The notes: generated by a model not told the origin, from the letters alone. A stretch of 64,000 bases of DNA from Flavobacterium lacustre (GCF_027474525.2 NZ_CP114882.2:2170001-2234000); one strand, 5' to 3'. Numbered from the stretch's first letter, positions 25,797 to 34,405 are shown. Translations and numbers: made by a program.

Positions 25797-26412
25797 AGAT
25801 CAGAAGGGCTTTTATTGTTTGTTGGATATGCTTTGTCAAATTGGTTTTTACGTAGTTGTTGTATAAATCTTCTGTTTTTAAATTCAATAAATTTTCAAAG
25901 AAAGGTTTGTTCATGTGAAAGTGAAAAAACGTACCCAAAATAGTTGGAGTAATCAGCGGAATAATAACATCTTTCCTGAAAACACCTTTGTTTTGTCCTT
26001 CCTGAATAATGGCTTCTAATGATTTTAAATTTCCTTTTTTTAATTCGGAAAACGCCAGCAGATTTTGATCTCTTTTTTTAGCCGTAAACTCAAAATGTAA
26101 AATTCTGTAAATTCCACGGTTGCTGTTGATCCGGTTAATATACAATTCAATCAGCTTGTTTATTTTTTCGATGGGTTCGAGATCTTCGTGTAATAAGTTT
26201 TCTAATTGATTTTTAAGATCGGAAGTCCGGTAGAAAATTAAAGATTCTAATAAACGTTCTTTTGAACCAAAATAATAAGAAACCATGGCAATATTTATTT
26301 TTGCCTCTTTTGCAATGTTTCGTATGGAAGTTCCATCAAATCCTTTCTCGGCAAAAAGCAACTCGGCTACTTCGAGAATCTGAATTTGTTTATCTGTAAA
26401 AGTGGTTTTCAA
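25786..26412 (-). CDS. TetR-family repressor of the efflux operon
   Basis: The protein has an N-terminal TetR helix-turn-helix (TDKQIQILEVAELLFAEKGFDGTSIRNIAKEAKINIAMVSYYFGSKERLLESL) and a ligand-binding helical part, 208 residues in all. I chose a TTG start at 26412 (reads M-K-T-T-F-T). A GTG at 26448 extends the frame, but the likely -7 box (26436-26443) and an operator palindrome overlap that GTG, which puts it before the transcription start. The first gene of its own operon, it probably represses itself and the pump genes until a substrate binds. Confidence 0.85.
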   Translation of the reverse strand: MKTTFTDKQIQILEVAELLFAEKGFDGTSIRNIAKEAKINIAMVSYYFGSKERLLESLIFYRTSDLKNQLENLLHEDLEPIEKINKLIELYINRINSNRGIYRILHFEFTAKKRDQNLLAFSELKKGNLKSLEAIIQEGQNKGVFRKDVIIPLITPTILGTFFHFHMNKPFFENLLNLKTEDLYNNYVKTNLTKHIQQTIKALLIYEN

Positions 26413-26435
26413 TGGATTTTTATTTGAATTGAGTA

Positions 26436-26471
26436 CAAAATTAAACACTTGTTTAATTTAAACACTTGTTT
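26436..26471 (-). promoter_or_regulatory. Promoter and double operator of the TetR-efflux operon
   Basis: The minus strand carries TAATTTTG (26436-26443), an exact -7 box; a GTG stands where TTG is expected at -33. Two copies of the palindrome AAACACTTGTTT (26443-26454 and 26460-26471), 17 bp apart, cover the promoter. This is the expected layout for an autoregulatory TetR protein. Confidence 0.65.
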
Positions 26472-26634
26472 AGTTTTTGTTTAACATAATTTTAACAAAA
26501 ATAAAAAAGACATTTTTGTTGTATGAAAACAGATAAAAAGGCTGATAAGGCTGAGATTTCGTGTTTTTTGAACTGAAAATTTATTCTTTCGCTTGTATGG
26601 GAATTCAAATTTATTCTTCAGAATTGGGATTCAC

Positions 26635-27087
26635 TTATCGAATGGATTTTTTCATACAAACACTGGTTACTACATTTTCATATTGGTCATAATTGGGAAT
26701 TATGGCAAAACCAGATTTATGATAAAGTGCAATAGCATCCGGATTATTTTTCCCGGTTTCAAGTATAAAGGCGTTATAATTTAATTCGGTTGCCCATTGC
26801 TCTAAAGCATGTAAAACCGCACTGGCAGTTCCTTTTCCGCGAAAATCAGGATGTACAAACATGCGTTTGATTTCAACAGTATCAGCATCGTATTCCTTGA
26901 ATGCGCCGCAACCCACTGCCACATCTTCCTGGTAGCAAACCACTACGTTTTTGATGTTATCGAGCGTGTCAAATTGGGCATAGAATTCATGGTCATCACC
27001 ATCCAAAAAGGCTAAATGACGGTCTAATAAAACTACCAGATTTTTAAAATCAGGATCTTCGGAATTTGTTCTTTTGAAAATTGCCAT
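26635..27087 (-). CDS. GNAT-family N-acetyltransferase
   Basis: The 150-residue protein has the GNAT fold with the acetyl-CoA motif A in KRMFVHPDFRGKGTASAVLHALEQWA (about 74-99) and motif B in FILETGKNNPDAIALYHKSGF. The acceptor substrate is unknown. It is a lone gene 186 bp from the TetR gene. That gap holds the operator and otherwise nothing I recognise. Confidence 0.85.
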   Translation of the reverse strand: MAIFKRTNSEDPDFKNLVVLLDRHLAFLDGDDHEFYAQFDTLDNIKNVVVCYQEDVAVGCGAFKEYDADTVEIKRMFVHPDFRGKGTASAVLHALEQWATELNYNAFILETGKNNPDAIALYHKSGFAIIPNYDQYENVVTSVCMKKSIR

Positions 27088-27286
27088 TTGCAGAAAAATA
27101 TTTAGTTTAGAAAAACAACGAATTTAAGACCTTATTTTGAATTGTGAAAAATTAAAGTGCAGATAGTCAGACGGCTTTTATGAAGTTTTCATTTAGATGA
27201 ATTGGCATCACAAAGAGGGCTGAAAATATAGTCCGAAATTGTGGATATCTATTTTGGGATTGCTGATTTTTTTTGGTTCTAAAATC

Positions 27287-27294
27287 TATCTTTG
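27287..27294 (+). promoter_or_regulatory. -7 box upstream of the DUF4494 gene
   Basis: TATCTTTG matches TAnnTTTG and lies 20 bp before the chosen start. A TTG at 27260-27262 gives a 24-bp spacer, at the edge of the normal range. Confidence 0.5.
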
Positions 27295-27314
27295 ACATCC
27301 TTAAAAAAAAAGAC

Positions 27315-27872
27315 ATGAGCACAATTTGGTATGAATGCAAAGTAAAATACAGAAAAATAGATGAAACTGGAGGACAAAAAGTTACGACGGAACCGTACTT
27401 GGTAGACGCTTTATCCTTTACGGAAGCAGAGCGCAGGATTAATGAAGAGATGTCGGCTTATATCAGTGAAGAATTTAAAATCATGAATATAAAAGTGGCG
27501 AATTATGCCGAAATTCATCCTTTTGAAAATGCAGATCGTTGGTTTCGTTCCAAAGTTTCGTTGCTGGCGTATGACGAAGAAAGTGGCAAAGAGCGCAAAA
27601 CCAACATGTATTTATTAGTACAGGCGAATGATGTAAAAGAAGCTTTTGATAATACCATCAGCGCTATGAAAGGAACAATGGGCGATTACACGATTCCTGC
27701 AATTTCGGAATCTCCTATTTTGGATGTTTTTCCTTATTTCAGTGGGGAAGAGGGCGAACTGGAACAACTGGAAAGGTTTAATGCACTCAAAGCTTCGAAA
27801 CCCGAAGTAGCTGCCGAAATTGTGGATCGTATGGAATTTGAGACGGCTCCAGAAGAAGAAGTTGTAGTTTAA
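27315..27872 (+). CDS. DUF4494 domain protein
   Basis: The 185-residue protein matches the Bacteroidota family DUF4494: MSTIWYECKVKYRKIDETGGQK, LVDALSFTEAERRINEEMSAY and FRSKVSLLAYDEESGKERK. It is soluble, acidic at the C-terminus, and has no catalytic motif. I start it at 27315; an earlier ATG (27273) precedes the -7 box and would add a non-family sequence. Function unknown. A long hairpin follows the stop codon. Confidence 0.85.
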   Translation: MSTIWYECKVKYRKIDETGGQKVTTEPYLVDALSFTEAERRINEEMSAYISEEFKIMNIKVANYAEIHPFENADRWFRSKVSLLAYDEESGKERKTNMYLLVQANDVKEAFDNTISAMKGTMGDYTIPAISESPILDVFPYFSGEEGELEQLERFNALKASKPEVAAEIVDRMEFETAPEEEVVV

Positions 27873-27889
27873 GACAACTTAAAAAAACT

Positions 27890-27950
27890 AACCGCAAATT
27901 TGCAAATTATAACAAGCATTCAATGCTTACTAATTTGCGAGTTTACGGTT
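27890..27950. terminator. Large bidirectional terminator hairpin with nested stem
   Basis: Twenty-base arms (27890-27909 and 27931-27950) pair with three G-T pairs only. Inside is a smaller perfect stem (AAGCATT and its complement, 27914-27928). The right arm contains the last seven sense codons of the convergent GNAT gene. Confidence 0.7.
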
Positions 27951-28478
27951 TTTCAATTTTAACCAGTTTTCTTTAATTAAAACTTTTTCGAATGCTTTTC
28001 TGGGGCTTCCTCTAAAATATACTTCACCACAATAGCTATAACCTAAGTTTTCAAAAATTTTCATCATGGGGATATTGTCAAAATTAGTGTCCGCTTTTAC
28101 ACTGTAAATGTTGTTGCTTAACGCAAAATCTTCTATTTTTTTCAGCATCAATTTCGCCAATCCTTTGCCTAAATACTTTTCAGAAATGGCTACGCGGTGC
28201 ATGACAACAAAATCATCATTCGTCAGCCAATTTCCTTGAATGTTCTCATAAGCAGGTTCGTCATTGATGAGTAACGCACTGTAACCAATGATAGTTTCTC
28301 CTTCAAGCAAAACAAATCCTTCTCCTTTTTCAATATCTTTTTGTACTACTTCAGGATTTGGGTAGCCGTCTTGCCATTGCTGACTACCGTCTTCTTTTCT
28401 GCGTTGTATAGCTTGTTGTAAAATTTCCCATATCGGAGCTATTTCAGATAGTTCTGCTTTTCTAAAGTGATAATTCAT
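27930..28478 (-). CDS. GNAT-family N-acetyltransferase
   Basis: The 182-residue protein has the GNAT motif A in VMHRVAISEKYLGKGLAKLMLKKIEDFA (about 93-120) and motif B VKADTNFDNIPMMKIFENLGYSYCGEVYFRG, typical of small-molecule or ribosomal acetyltransferases. The segment RRKEDGSQQWQDGYPNPEVV near the N-terminus is shared by a Bacteroidota/Firmicutes subgroup of unknown substrate. Its 3' end forms one arm of a terminator shared with the DUF4494 gene. Confidence 0.87.
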   Translation of the reverse strand: MNYHFRKAELSEIAPIWEILQQAIQRRKEDGSQQWQDGYPNPEVVQKDIEKGEGFVLLEGETIIGYSALLINDEPAYENIQGNWLTNDDFVVMHRVAISEKYLGKGLAKLMLKKIEDFALSNNIYSVKADTNFDNIPMMKIFENLGYSYCGEVYFRGSPRKAFEKVLIKENWLKLKNRKLAN

Positions 28479-28608
28479 TATTGAAGTTTGAGTTTTTTAG
28501 TCAATGAATGTGCTTTAAAAGTACAAAACAAACTTTGAATTTTGAATAATTTACATTGTAGGATGTATTTATTTTAGAAGAACACTTTGCGGAGTAGGGA
28601 GTTGGATA

Positions 28609-29241
28609 TTAATATTTATATCCTAATGATAATGAAAATATTTTATTTTTGATATTCAAACTACTCATTGGTTCATTATTGATATTAGCTAAACCAAGAT
28701 TGTAACGAAAATTCAAATATAAATTTTTTGATACATCGTAATTAGCTCCGAAACTTAAACCAAAATCAATTGATTTAAGATCATTTTTTATATCATATTC
28801 TGATTTAGATGTATATAATGTTGGTAATGCTCTGTCTGAACTATATTTTACTTTTGCGCCTAATAGCAAACCTATTTGTGGTCCAGCCTCAATGCTCAGT
28901 TTATCTATAATATAATATTTAGCTATTACGGGTAAATTTAAATAAGTTAAGTTCTTTTTACCATCATAATAATAAACTATTACTGAAGAATTATCATACA
29001 CAGGTATTTTAATTTTGTTTCCTTGTGTAGAAAACAATAATTCAGGTTGGATTGCAAATTTATCAGTAATTTTTATCTCGGCAAAAATACCTGCATTAAA
29101 ACCAGTTATAGTGGAACTATCGGCAAAATCTCCTGTTAAATTTGCTAGATTGAACCCTGCTTTTGCACCAAATTTGACTTTTTGTGCATTTGCTGAGGCA
29201 AATAAAAAAACTATTACCGCTGTAAAAATATATTTTTTCAT
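28609..29241 (-). CDS. PorT-type outer membrane beta-barrel protein
   Basis: The 210-residue protein has a signal peptide (MKKYIFTAVIVFLFASANAQ) and alternating amphipathic strands consistent with an 8-stranded barrel: VKFGAKAGFNLANLTG, FNAGIFAEIKITDKFAIQPELLFS, LNLPVIAKYYIIDKLSIEAGPQIGLLLG, ending in an aromatic-rich strand SLSLGYKY. This is the OMP_b-brl_2 (PorT-like) pattern that is abundant in Bacteroidota. A specific function cannot be given. A TATATTTG box (29308-29315, minus strand) lies 67 bp upstream. Confidence 0.88.
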   Translation of the reverse strand: MKKYIFTAVIVFLFASANAQKVKFGAKAGFNLANLTGDFADSSTITGFNAGIFAEIKITDKFAIQPELLFSTQGNKIKIPVYDNSSVIVYYYDGKKNLTYLNLPVIAKYYIIDKLSIEAGPQIGLLLGAKVKYSSDRALPTLYTSKSEYDIKNDLKSIDFGLSFGANYDVSKNLYLNFRYNLGLANINNEPMSSLNIKNKIFSLSLGYKY

Positions 29242-29307
29242 CTTTTTTTAATTAATTTAAACTATAAAATTGGAGATAAAGGTTATCAAATTTTTTTGAT
29301 TTCATAT

Positions 29308-29315
29308 CAAATATA
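29308..29315 (-). promoter_or_regulatory. -7 box upstream of the beta-barrel gene
   Basis: The minus strand reads TATATTTG, an exact TAnnTTTG match, 67 bp before the start codon. No TTG at -33 spacing is visible. Confidence 0.35.
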
Positions 29316-29365
29316 TAAAAATAATCTTATAAATAACTAGATTTAAAATTGATTAAACCATAAAA

Positions 29366-29398
29366 AAACGACGTTTAAAGTGAATTTAACGCCGTTTA
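29366..29398 (-). terminator. Probable terminator of the trp operon
   Basis: An imperfect inverted repeat (AAACGACGTTTAA with TTAACGCCGTTT, one bulge and one mismatch) lies about 23 bp after the trpA stop codon, with A-rich sequence on the far side. Confidence 0.55.
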
Positions 29399-29420
29399 CT
29401 ATTTACATAGAAATATTTTC

Positions 29421-30182
29421 TTATCGAATTGCTTTTACAAATTCTTCAATTTTTCCAGTACCATTTTCGGTTAAATGTGTAATGAATGCGCTACCAATAA
29501 TTGCTCCTTTAGCAAATTGAGTGGCTTGATTGAAGGTTTCTGCATTGTTGATTCCAAAGCCTATTACTTGTGGATTTTTCAAGTTCATTGCGGCAATGCG
29601 TTTGAAATACTCTTCCTGAACGCTGCCAAAACCAGATTGTGAACCCGTAACACTGGCGGAACTTACCATATAAATGAATCCATCGGATACGCTGTCTATA
29701 AAATGAATGCGCGCGTCAGATGTTTGTGGTGTGATTAAGAATATATTTTTCAATCCGTATTGCTCAAAAGTCGCTTTAAATTCATCGGCATATACATCAA
29801 CCGGAAGATCAGGAATGATTAATCCGTCGATGCCAATTTCGGCACATTTTTTACAGAAATTCTCTATTCCGTATTGTAACATTGGGTTGAAATAGCCCAT
29901 GATTACTAACGGAATTGATACCGTTTTACGAATTTCTTTTAGTTGGTCAAACAACACTTGAGTCGTCATTCCGTTATGCAATGCTTGAGTAGAACTTGCT
30001 TGAATGGTTGGTCCATCGGCCAAAGGGTCGCTGAACGGTAATCCGATTTCAATCATGTCCACACCGCTTTTTTCTAAATCCTGAATGATTTGTACCGTGT
30101 CATTCAAGTTGGGATAGCCTGCAGAGAAATAGATGGAAAGGATCTTTTTGGTTTCTTGTAATTTTTGATTTATGCGATTCAT
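29421..30182 (-). CDS. trpA: Tryptophan synthase alpha chain
   Basis: TrpA splits indole-3-glycerol phosphate to indole and glyceraldehyde 3-phosphate and passes indole to TrpB. The 253-residue TIM barrel shows the catalytic Glu and Asp in MIEIGLPFSDPLADGPTIQ, then YFNPMLQYG and the phosphate-binding GFGINNAE. It is the last gene of the trp operon, separated from trpB by an AIG2-like gene and a structured element. Confidence 0.97.
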   Translation of the reverse strand: MNRINQKLQETKKILSIYFSAGYPNLNDTVQIIQDLEKSGVDMIEIGLPFSDPLADGPTIQASSTQALHNGMTTQVLFDQLKEIRKTVSIPLVIMGYFNPMLQYGIENFCKKCAEIGIDGLIIPDLPVDVYADEFKATFEQYGLKNIFLITPQTSDARIHFIDSVSDGFIYMVSSASVTGSQSGFGSVQEEYFKRIAAMNLKNPQVIGFGINNAETFNQATQFAKGAIIGSAFITHLTENGTGKIEEFVKAIR

Positions 30183-30233
30183 TGTTGTCTGTTTTTATCA
30201 GATTGAGCCTCTGTTTTTTGAGTTTGTACTAAT

Positions 30234-30554
30234 TTAGGTGGTCGCGGTATATACCCAAGCCGTTTGATTGGATTGCAATTCCACTTGAATGCGTTTGTAA
30301 TGTAATCCTTCATAAGTATCGGCTTGTTGCAGTTGTATTTCGGTTAGTTCATACAGTATTCCGCTGATGGTGTCTTCCGGATTATGGGTTGGCGTAATGA
30401 TTGGATACTGTGCAAATCCAAATTCTTCTTCGATATGAATTTCATTGATAACATAACCAACTAATGTTTCGGGAGTTCCTTTGAGTATTCGGCCAAAAAT
30501 AGTTTCTTGAATGTCTTTGTCTTTTAGGGTACCGTAAGCAAATAATTGTTCCAT
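30234..30554 (-). CDS. Gamma-glutamylcyclotransferase/AIG2-like protein
   Basis: The 106-residue protein has the GGCT-fold start LFAYGTLKDKDIQE (YGTL phosphate-binding motif, 6-9) and the catalytic-region glutamate in LQQADTYEGLHYKR. Members cyclise gamma-glutamyl groups or remove them from modified amines. The substrate is unknown. The gene lies between trpB and trpA on the same strand, 51 bp before trpA, and must be transcribed with the operon unless it has its own promoter. No link to tryptophan synthesis is known. Confidence 0.85.
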   Translation of the reverse strand: MEQLFAYGTLKDKDIQETIFGRILKGTPETLVGYVINEIHIEEEFGFAQYPIITPTHNPEDTISGILYELTEIQLQQADTYEGLHYKRIQVELQSNQTAWVYTATT

Positions 30555-30607
30555 GTTTTTTTGTTTTGAAAAAGTTATTTTAAATTCAAATCGTTTCGTT
30601 TAGCATT

Positions 30608-30685
30608 GCGCGTTAGGGATGGAAGCAGCATCCTTTTTTGTCCCGTTTTTTCGGGGCAAAAAAGATAGAGCGTACAGCCCGACCC
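30608..30685 (+). ncRNA. Dispersed structured intergenic element, copy 2 (divergent)
   Basis: The element reads GCGTTAGGGATGGAAGCAGC, then a hairpin (arms 30634-30645 and 30652-30663, GUCCCG with CGGGGC plus a U6/A6 stem), then GATAGAGCGTACAGCCCGACCC. The plan CATCC-T5/6-stem-A5/6-GAT-AGCG matches copies 1 and 3, but the flanks have diverged. It lies antisense inside the trp operon, between trpB and the AIG2-like gene. A small hairpin (30698-30712) follows it. Confidence 0.5.
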
Positions 30686-30722
30686 TTGTGGTAACGCCCT
30701 GAAAAATTCAGGATAAACCGAA

Positions 30723-31904
30723 CTACAATTTGAAATAATCAATATAAGTATTCAAATCTTTGTCGCCGCGACCGGAAAGATTCAAGACCACGATATCCTC
30801 TGGTTTGAATTTCATTTCGTCCAGAACAGCAAAGGCGTGCGCACTTTCGATTGCCGGAATAATTCCTTCCATTTTTGAAAGTTGCAATCCCCAATTCATA
30901 GCTTTTTCATCGGTTATTGAAATGAATTGTGCTCTTCCTGTGGCAAATAAATTAGCGTGCATCGGGCCAACTCCAGGATAATCTAAACCTGCCGAAATAG
31001 AATACGGTTCGGTGATTTGACCATCTGTAGATTGCATCAACAAGGTTTTACTACCGTGAATCACACCAATTTTACCAAGGGCAGAAGTTGCGGCACTTTC
31101 GCCTGAATCTACGCCTAAACCGGCTGCTTCTACGGCAATGATGTTGACGTCTTTTTCGTCCAAAAAGTGATAATAAGCCCCGGCAGCATTGCTTCCGCCA
31201 CCTACGCAGGCAATCACATAATCAGGATTTTCACGGCCTTCTTTTTCTAATAATTGGGCTTTTATTTCCTTAGAAATAACACTTTGAAAACGCGCCACCA
31301 TATCAGGATAAGGATGCGGTCCTACTACAGAACCAATGATGTAATACGTATCAACGGGATTGTTGATCCAGTCTCGAATGGCTTCGTTTGTAGCGTCTTT
31401 CAGCGTTCGTGAACCCGACATCGCAGGACGAACTTCGGCACCTAACATTTTCATACGAGCCACGTTTGGCGCTTGACGTTTAATGTCAATTTCGCCCATA
31501 TACACAATACATTCCAGTCCCATCAAAGCACAAACGGTAGCCGTAGCCACGCCGTGTTGTCCAGCACCGGTTTCGGCAATGATTCGTTTTTTACCCAAAC
31601 GTTTGGCTAATAAAATCTGTCCAATCGTATTGTTTACTTTATGTGCTCCGGTATGGCATAAATCTTCTCTTTTGAGGTAGATTTTAGTATTGTATTTTTC
31701 AGATAATCGAGTGGCAAAATACAGCGGAGTAGGGCGCCCTACATAATCTTTTAGCAAATCATCAAACTCTGCCTGAAATTCTGGTTCAGCAGTAATTTTT
31801 AGATATTGTTGGCGTAATTCTTCTACGTTTGGATATAACATTTCAGGAATGTAGGCTCCTCCAAATTCTCCGTAATAGCCTTTTTCGTTGACGTTGTAAC
31901 TCAT
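30723..31904 (-). CDS. trpB: Tryptophan synthase beta chain
   Basis: TrpB condenses indole with serine using pyridoxal phosphate. The 393-residue protein has the PLP lysine in HTGAHKVNN (K89), the indole-site glutamate in [12 protein letters not shown] and the phosphate cup [10 protein letters not shown]. The C-terminal [10 protein letters not shown] is also typical. It follows trpF by 49 bp. That gap holds a G/T-rich repeat tract similar to the one before ddl. The AIG2-like gene and trpA follow. Confidence 0.98.
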   Translation of the reverse strand: MSYNVNEKGYYGEFGGAYIPEMLYPNVEELRQQYLKITAEPEFQAEFDDLLKDYVGRPTPLYFATRLSEKYNTKIYLKREDLCHTGAHKVNNTIGQILLAKRLGKKRIIAETGAGQHGVATATVCALMGLECIVYMGEIDIKRQAPNVARMKMLGAEVRPAMSGSRTLKDATNEAIRDWINNPVDTYYIIGSVVGPHPYPDMVARFQSVISKEIKAQLLEKEGRENPDYVIACVGGGSNAAGAYYHFLDEKDVNIIAVEAAGLGVDSGESAATSALGKIGVIHGSKTLLMQSTDGQITEPYSISAGLDYPGVGPMHANLFATGRAQFISITDEKAMNWGLQLSKMEGIIPAIESAHAFAVLDEMKFKPEDIVVLNLSGRGDKDLNTYIDYFKL

Positions 31905-31945
31905 TTTTTAGGTTTTTGATTCTGGGTTTCAGGTTTTGGGTTGTT
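31905..31945. repeat. Degenerate G/T-rich tract before trpB
   Basis: The tract is built from TTTAGG, TTCTGGG and TTTCAGG words and ends at the trpB start codon, where the sense strand reads CCTAAAAAATG, exactly as before ddl. It appears to be a decayed relative of the 14-bp repeat at 11478-11532. Confidence 0.45.
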
Positions 31946-31953
31946 GATTTATG

Positions 31954-32577
31954 CTACAACTCAAAACGTTCAACCATTAACTTTAATAATTCGATGTTTT
32001 TTAATCCTGATTCAATTTCAAATTTACTATTTATATCAATAGCATATATTGGCAGATTAGTTTTTGAAATTTCTTGTATTGATTTGATTTCCTCTAATCC
32101 GATTCCGCCACTCAGGAAGAACGGTTTTACAGAAGGATAGTTCTCTAATACTTTCCAGTCGAAAGTGGTTCCGTTACCTCCCGGTAATTTTCCTTTAGTG
32201 TCAAAAAGGAAATAATCACAAACGGTTTCAAATGGTTTTAAAACTTCAAAATCGAAGTCATCAGCTACCGAAAATACTTTGATGAATTCTATTGAAGCGT
32301 GTATTTTGCTTTTTAAATCGGAACAAAATGCAACCGATTCCTGTCCGTGTAATTGAATGGCTTGTAAATCATATTTTTGGGCTTTCGCCAAAATTATATC
32401 GGTGCTTTCATTGACAAAAACGCCTACTTTTTTGATTGATTTTGGTAAATCAGGCATTGTTCCATCAAAATACCGAGCCGATTTCTCCCAAAATATAAAC
32501 CCCATATAATCGGGTAGGAGCGAACCTACTTCGAGTATATTATCGGGATATTTCATGCCACAGATTTTGAGTTTCAT
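31954..32577 (-). CDS. trpF: Phosphoribosylanthranilate isomerase
   Basis: TrpF converts phosphoribosylanthranilate to CdRP. The 207-residue TIM barrel starts MKLKICGMKYPDNI, with the catalytic Cys in the CG(M/L)K motif. It also shows YMGFIFWEKSARYF, LQAIQLHGQES and the acid residue and phosphate-binding segments LFDTKGKLPGGNGTTFDW and PFFLSGGI. It lies 2 bp after trpC and is a separate gene, unlike the E. coli trpC-trpF fusion. Confidence 0.96.
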   Translation of the reverse strand: MKLKICGMKYPDNILEVGSLLPDYMGFIFWEKSARYFDGTMPDLPKSIKKVGVFVNESTDIILAKAQKYDLQAIQLHGQESVAFCSDLKSKIHASIEFIKVFSVADDFDFEVLKPFETVCDYFLFDTKGKLPGGNGTTFDWKVLENYPSVKPFFLSGGIGLEEIKSIQEISKTNLPIYAIDINSKFEIESGLKNIELLKLMVERFEL

Positions 32578-32579
32578 TT

Positions 32580-33359
32580 TTATAATTTTGATATAAATTC
32601 GGTTGCTGCTTTACCTGCATTATCGGTTTTCATAAAGTTTTCTCCAATCAAAAATCCTTTGTAACCAAAAGGTTTTAATTCATTAATGGCTTCCACAGAC
32701 GAAATACCGCTTTCGGAAACTTTTACGAATTCGTTTGGAATTTGGTCTGCTAATTGTTTACTGAAATCCAAGCTTACTTCAAAAGTTTTTAGGTTTCTGT
32801 TGTTGACACCAATCATGTCTAATGTTGGCATAATTGATTTTTCTAATTCTTCTTGATTGTGAACTTCTAATAAAACTTCCAGTCCTAAACTTTTGGCAAA
32901 TTCAGATAAGGATTTGATTTCGTCTCGAGTTAAAACTGCGGCAATCAGCAAAATTAAATCGGCTCCATGCGCTTTGGCTTCTAAAATTTGGTATTCATCA
33001 ACAATAAATTCTTTTCTCAAAAGTGGAATATTTACTGTGGCTCTTGCCAAAAGCAAATCGTCTAAAGAACCACCAAAATACTTACCGTCTGTCAATACCG
33101 AAATACCGCAAGCACCAGCATTTTCATAACCTTTTGTTACTTCTTCAACGGTAAAACTATAATTAATTTCCGCTTTGGATGGCGAACGGCGTTTGTGTTC
33201 GGCGATAATTCCTGATGTGCTGTTTCTTAGATTCTGACTCAAAGAAATAATTTTTTTTCCAAAGAAAACGGATGCTTCCAATTGCGAAATCGGAATAATG
33301 GATTTCTTCAGAATAACTTCTCTTCTTTTGTCAATTATAATGCTATCTAGAATGTTCAT
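32580..33359 (-). CDS. trpC: Indole-3-glycerol phosphate synthase
   Basis: TrpC closes the indole ring from CdRP. The 259-residue TIM barrel shows the family motifs IIAEHKRRSPSKAEIN (catalytic Lys and Glu region), SVLTDGKYFGGSLDDL, PLLRKEFIVDEYQI, IGVNNRNLKTFEV and VSESGISS. It lies between trpD and trpF. Confidence 0.97.
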   Translation of the reverse strand: MNILDSIIIDKRREVILKKSIIPISQLEASVFFGKKIISLSQNLRNSTSGIIAEHKRRSPSKAEINYSFTVEEVTKGYENAGACGISVLTDGKYFGGSLDDLLLARATVNIPLLRKEFIVDEYQILEAKAHGADLILLIAAVLTRDEIKSLSEFAKSLGLEVLLEVHNQEELEKSIMPTLDMIGVNNRNLKTFEVSLDFSKQLADQIPNEFVKVSESGISSVEAINELKPFGYKGFLIGENFMKTDNAGKAATEFISKL

Positions 33360-33412
33360 TTTTTTAATTTAAAGATTGAAAAATTTAAATAACTTTAAAT
33401 TCCCCACTATTT

Positions 33413-34405
33413 TTATTTGCTTAACTCTTTTAATTTGTTCAAAGCTACAAGTCCTTTTCCGGATAATAAACTTTCTTTCGCTATTTGAAATCCTTCTAAA
33501 GGAGAACATTTTGTTACTGTTGCAATTGCCATGGCAGCATTTGCACAAACTACGTTGTTTTGAGCTTCGGTTCCTTTTCCGGAAATAATATCGGTAAACA
33601 TTTGTGCAGATGCTTCGATGGTTGTTCCGCCTTCGATTTCGCTTTGCAGCAAAAGCCGAACTCCAAAATCTTCAGGTTTCAACATTCCTTCCATAGCAGG
33701 GGTGATGATTTTAGTTGGACAAGTCAACGAAACTTCATCATAACCATCTAATGAATGTAAAATGGTGAAATTAGTATGGGTGTTTTGATACAAATAAGCA
33801 TACATTCTGGCCAATTCTAAATTAAAAACACCGACTAATTGATTTTGTGGAAACGATGGATTTACCATTGGTCCCAACATATTGAAAAAGGTTTTTACGG
33901 CTAGTTCTTTTCGGATTGGCCCAACATTTTTCATGGCAGGGTGGAAAAGAGGAGCGTGTAAAACACAAATTCCCGCTTGGTCGATACATTTTTCCAGAAA
34001 ATCAGCATCATTACTGAACTTGATTCCCATTTTTTCCATCACGTTACTAGAACCTGAAATAGAAGAAACTCCGTAATTCCCGTGCTTGGCCACTTTGATT
34101 CCTGCTCCGGCTGCCACAAAAGAAGCCAAGGTCGAAATGTTAAAAGTGTCTTTTCCATCACCACCTGTACCACACAAATCAATCGTGTTATACGCAGATA
34201 AATCCACGTGAATACACAATTCTAATAACGCTTCTCTAAAACCAGCCAATTCATCAATACTAACGCTTCGCATCATATAAACGGTCAGAAAAGCGGCAAT
34301 TTGACTCGTGTTGTAACTTCCGTTGGAGATATTAACCAAAACGTTTTTGGCTTCTGCTTTCGAAAGCATTTCGTGATTGATAAGTCTGTTTAATATATTT
34401 TTCAT
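33413..34405 (-). CDS. trpD: Anthranilate phosphoribosyltransferase
   Basis: TrpD transfers the phosphoribosyl group of PRPP to anthranilate. The 330-residue protein has the PRPP loop DLCGTGGDGKDTFNIST, KHGNYGVSSISGSSNVMEKMGI and the metal-site segment HSLDGYDEVSLT. It is a stand-alone enzyme, not fused to trpG. It sits third in the operon. Confidence 0.97.
   Translation of the reverse strand: MKNILNRLINHEMLSKAEAKNVLVNISNGSYNTSQIAAFLTVYMMRSVSIDELAGFREALLELCIHVDLSAYNTIDLCGTGGDGKDTFNISTLASFVAAGAGIKVAKHGNYGVSSISGSSNVMEKMGIKFSNDADFLEKCIDQAGICVLHAPLFHPAMKNVGPIRKELAVKTFFNMLGPMVNPSFPQNQLVGVFNLELARMYAYLYQNTHTNFTILHSLDGYDEVSLTCPTKIITPAMEGMLKPEDFGVRLLLQSEIEGGTTIEASAQMFTDIISGKGTEAQNNVVCANAAMAIATVTKCSPLEGFQIAKESLLSGKGLVALNKLKELSK

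Noticed and set aside
25786..26448. GTG at 26448 as start of the TetR gene
   Set aside because: It lies before the likely transcription start and within the operator; the downstream TTG at 26412 gives the family-like N-terminus.
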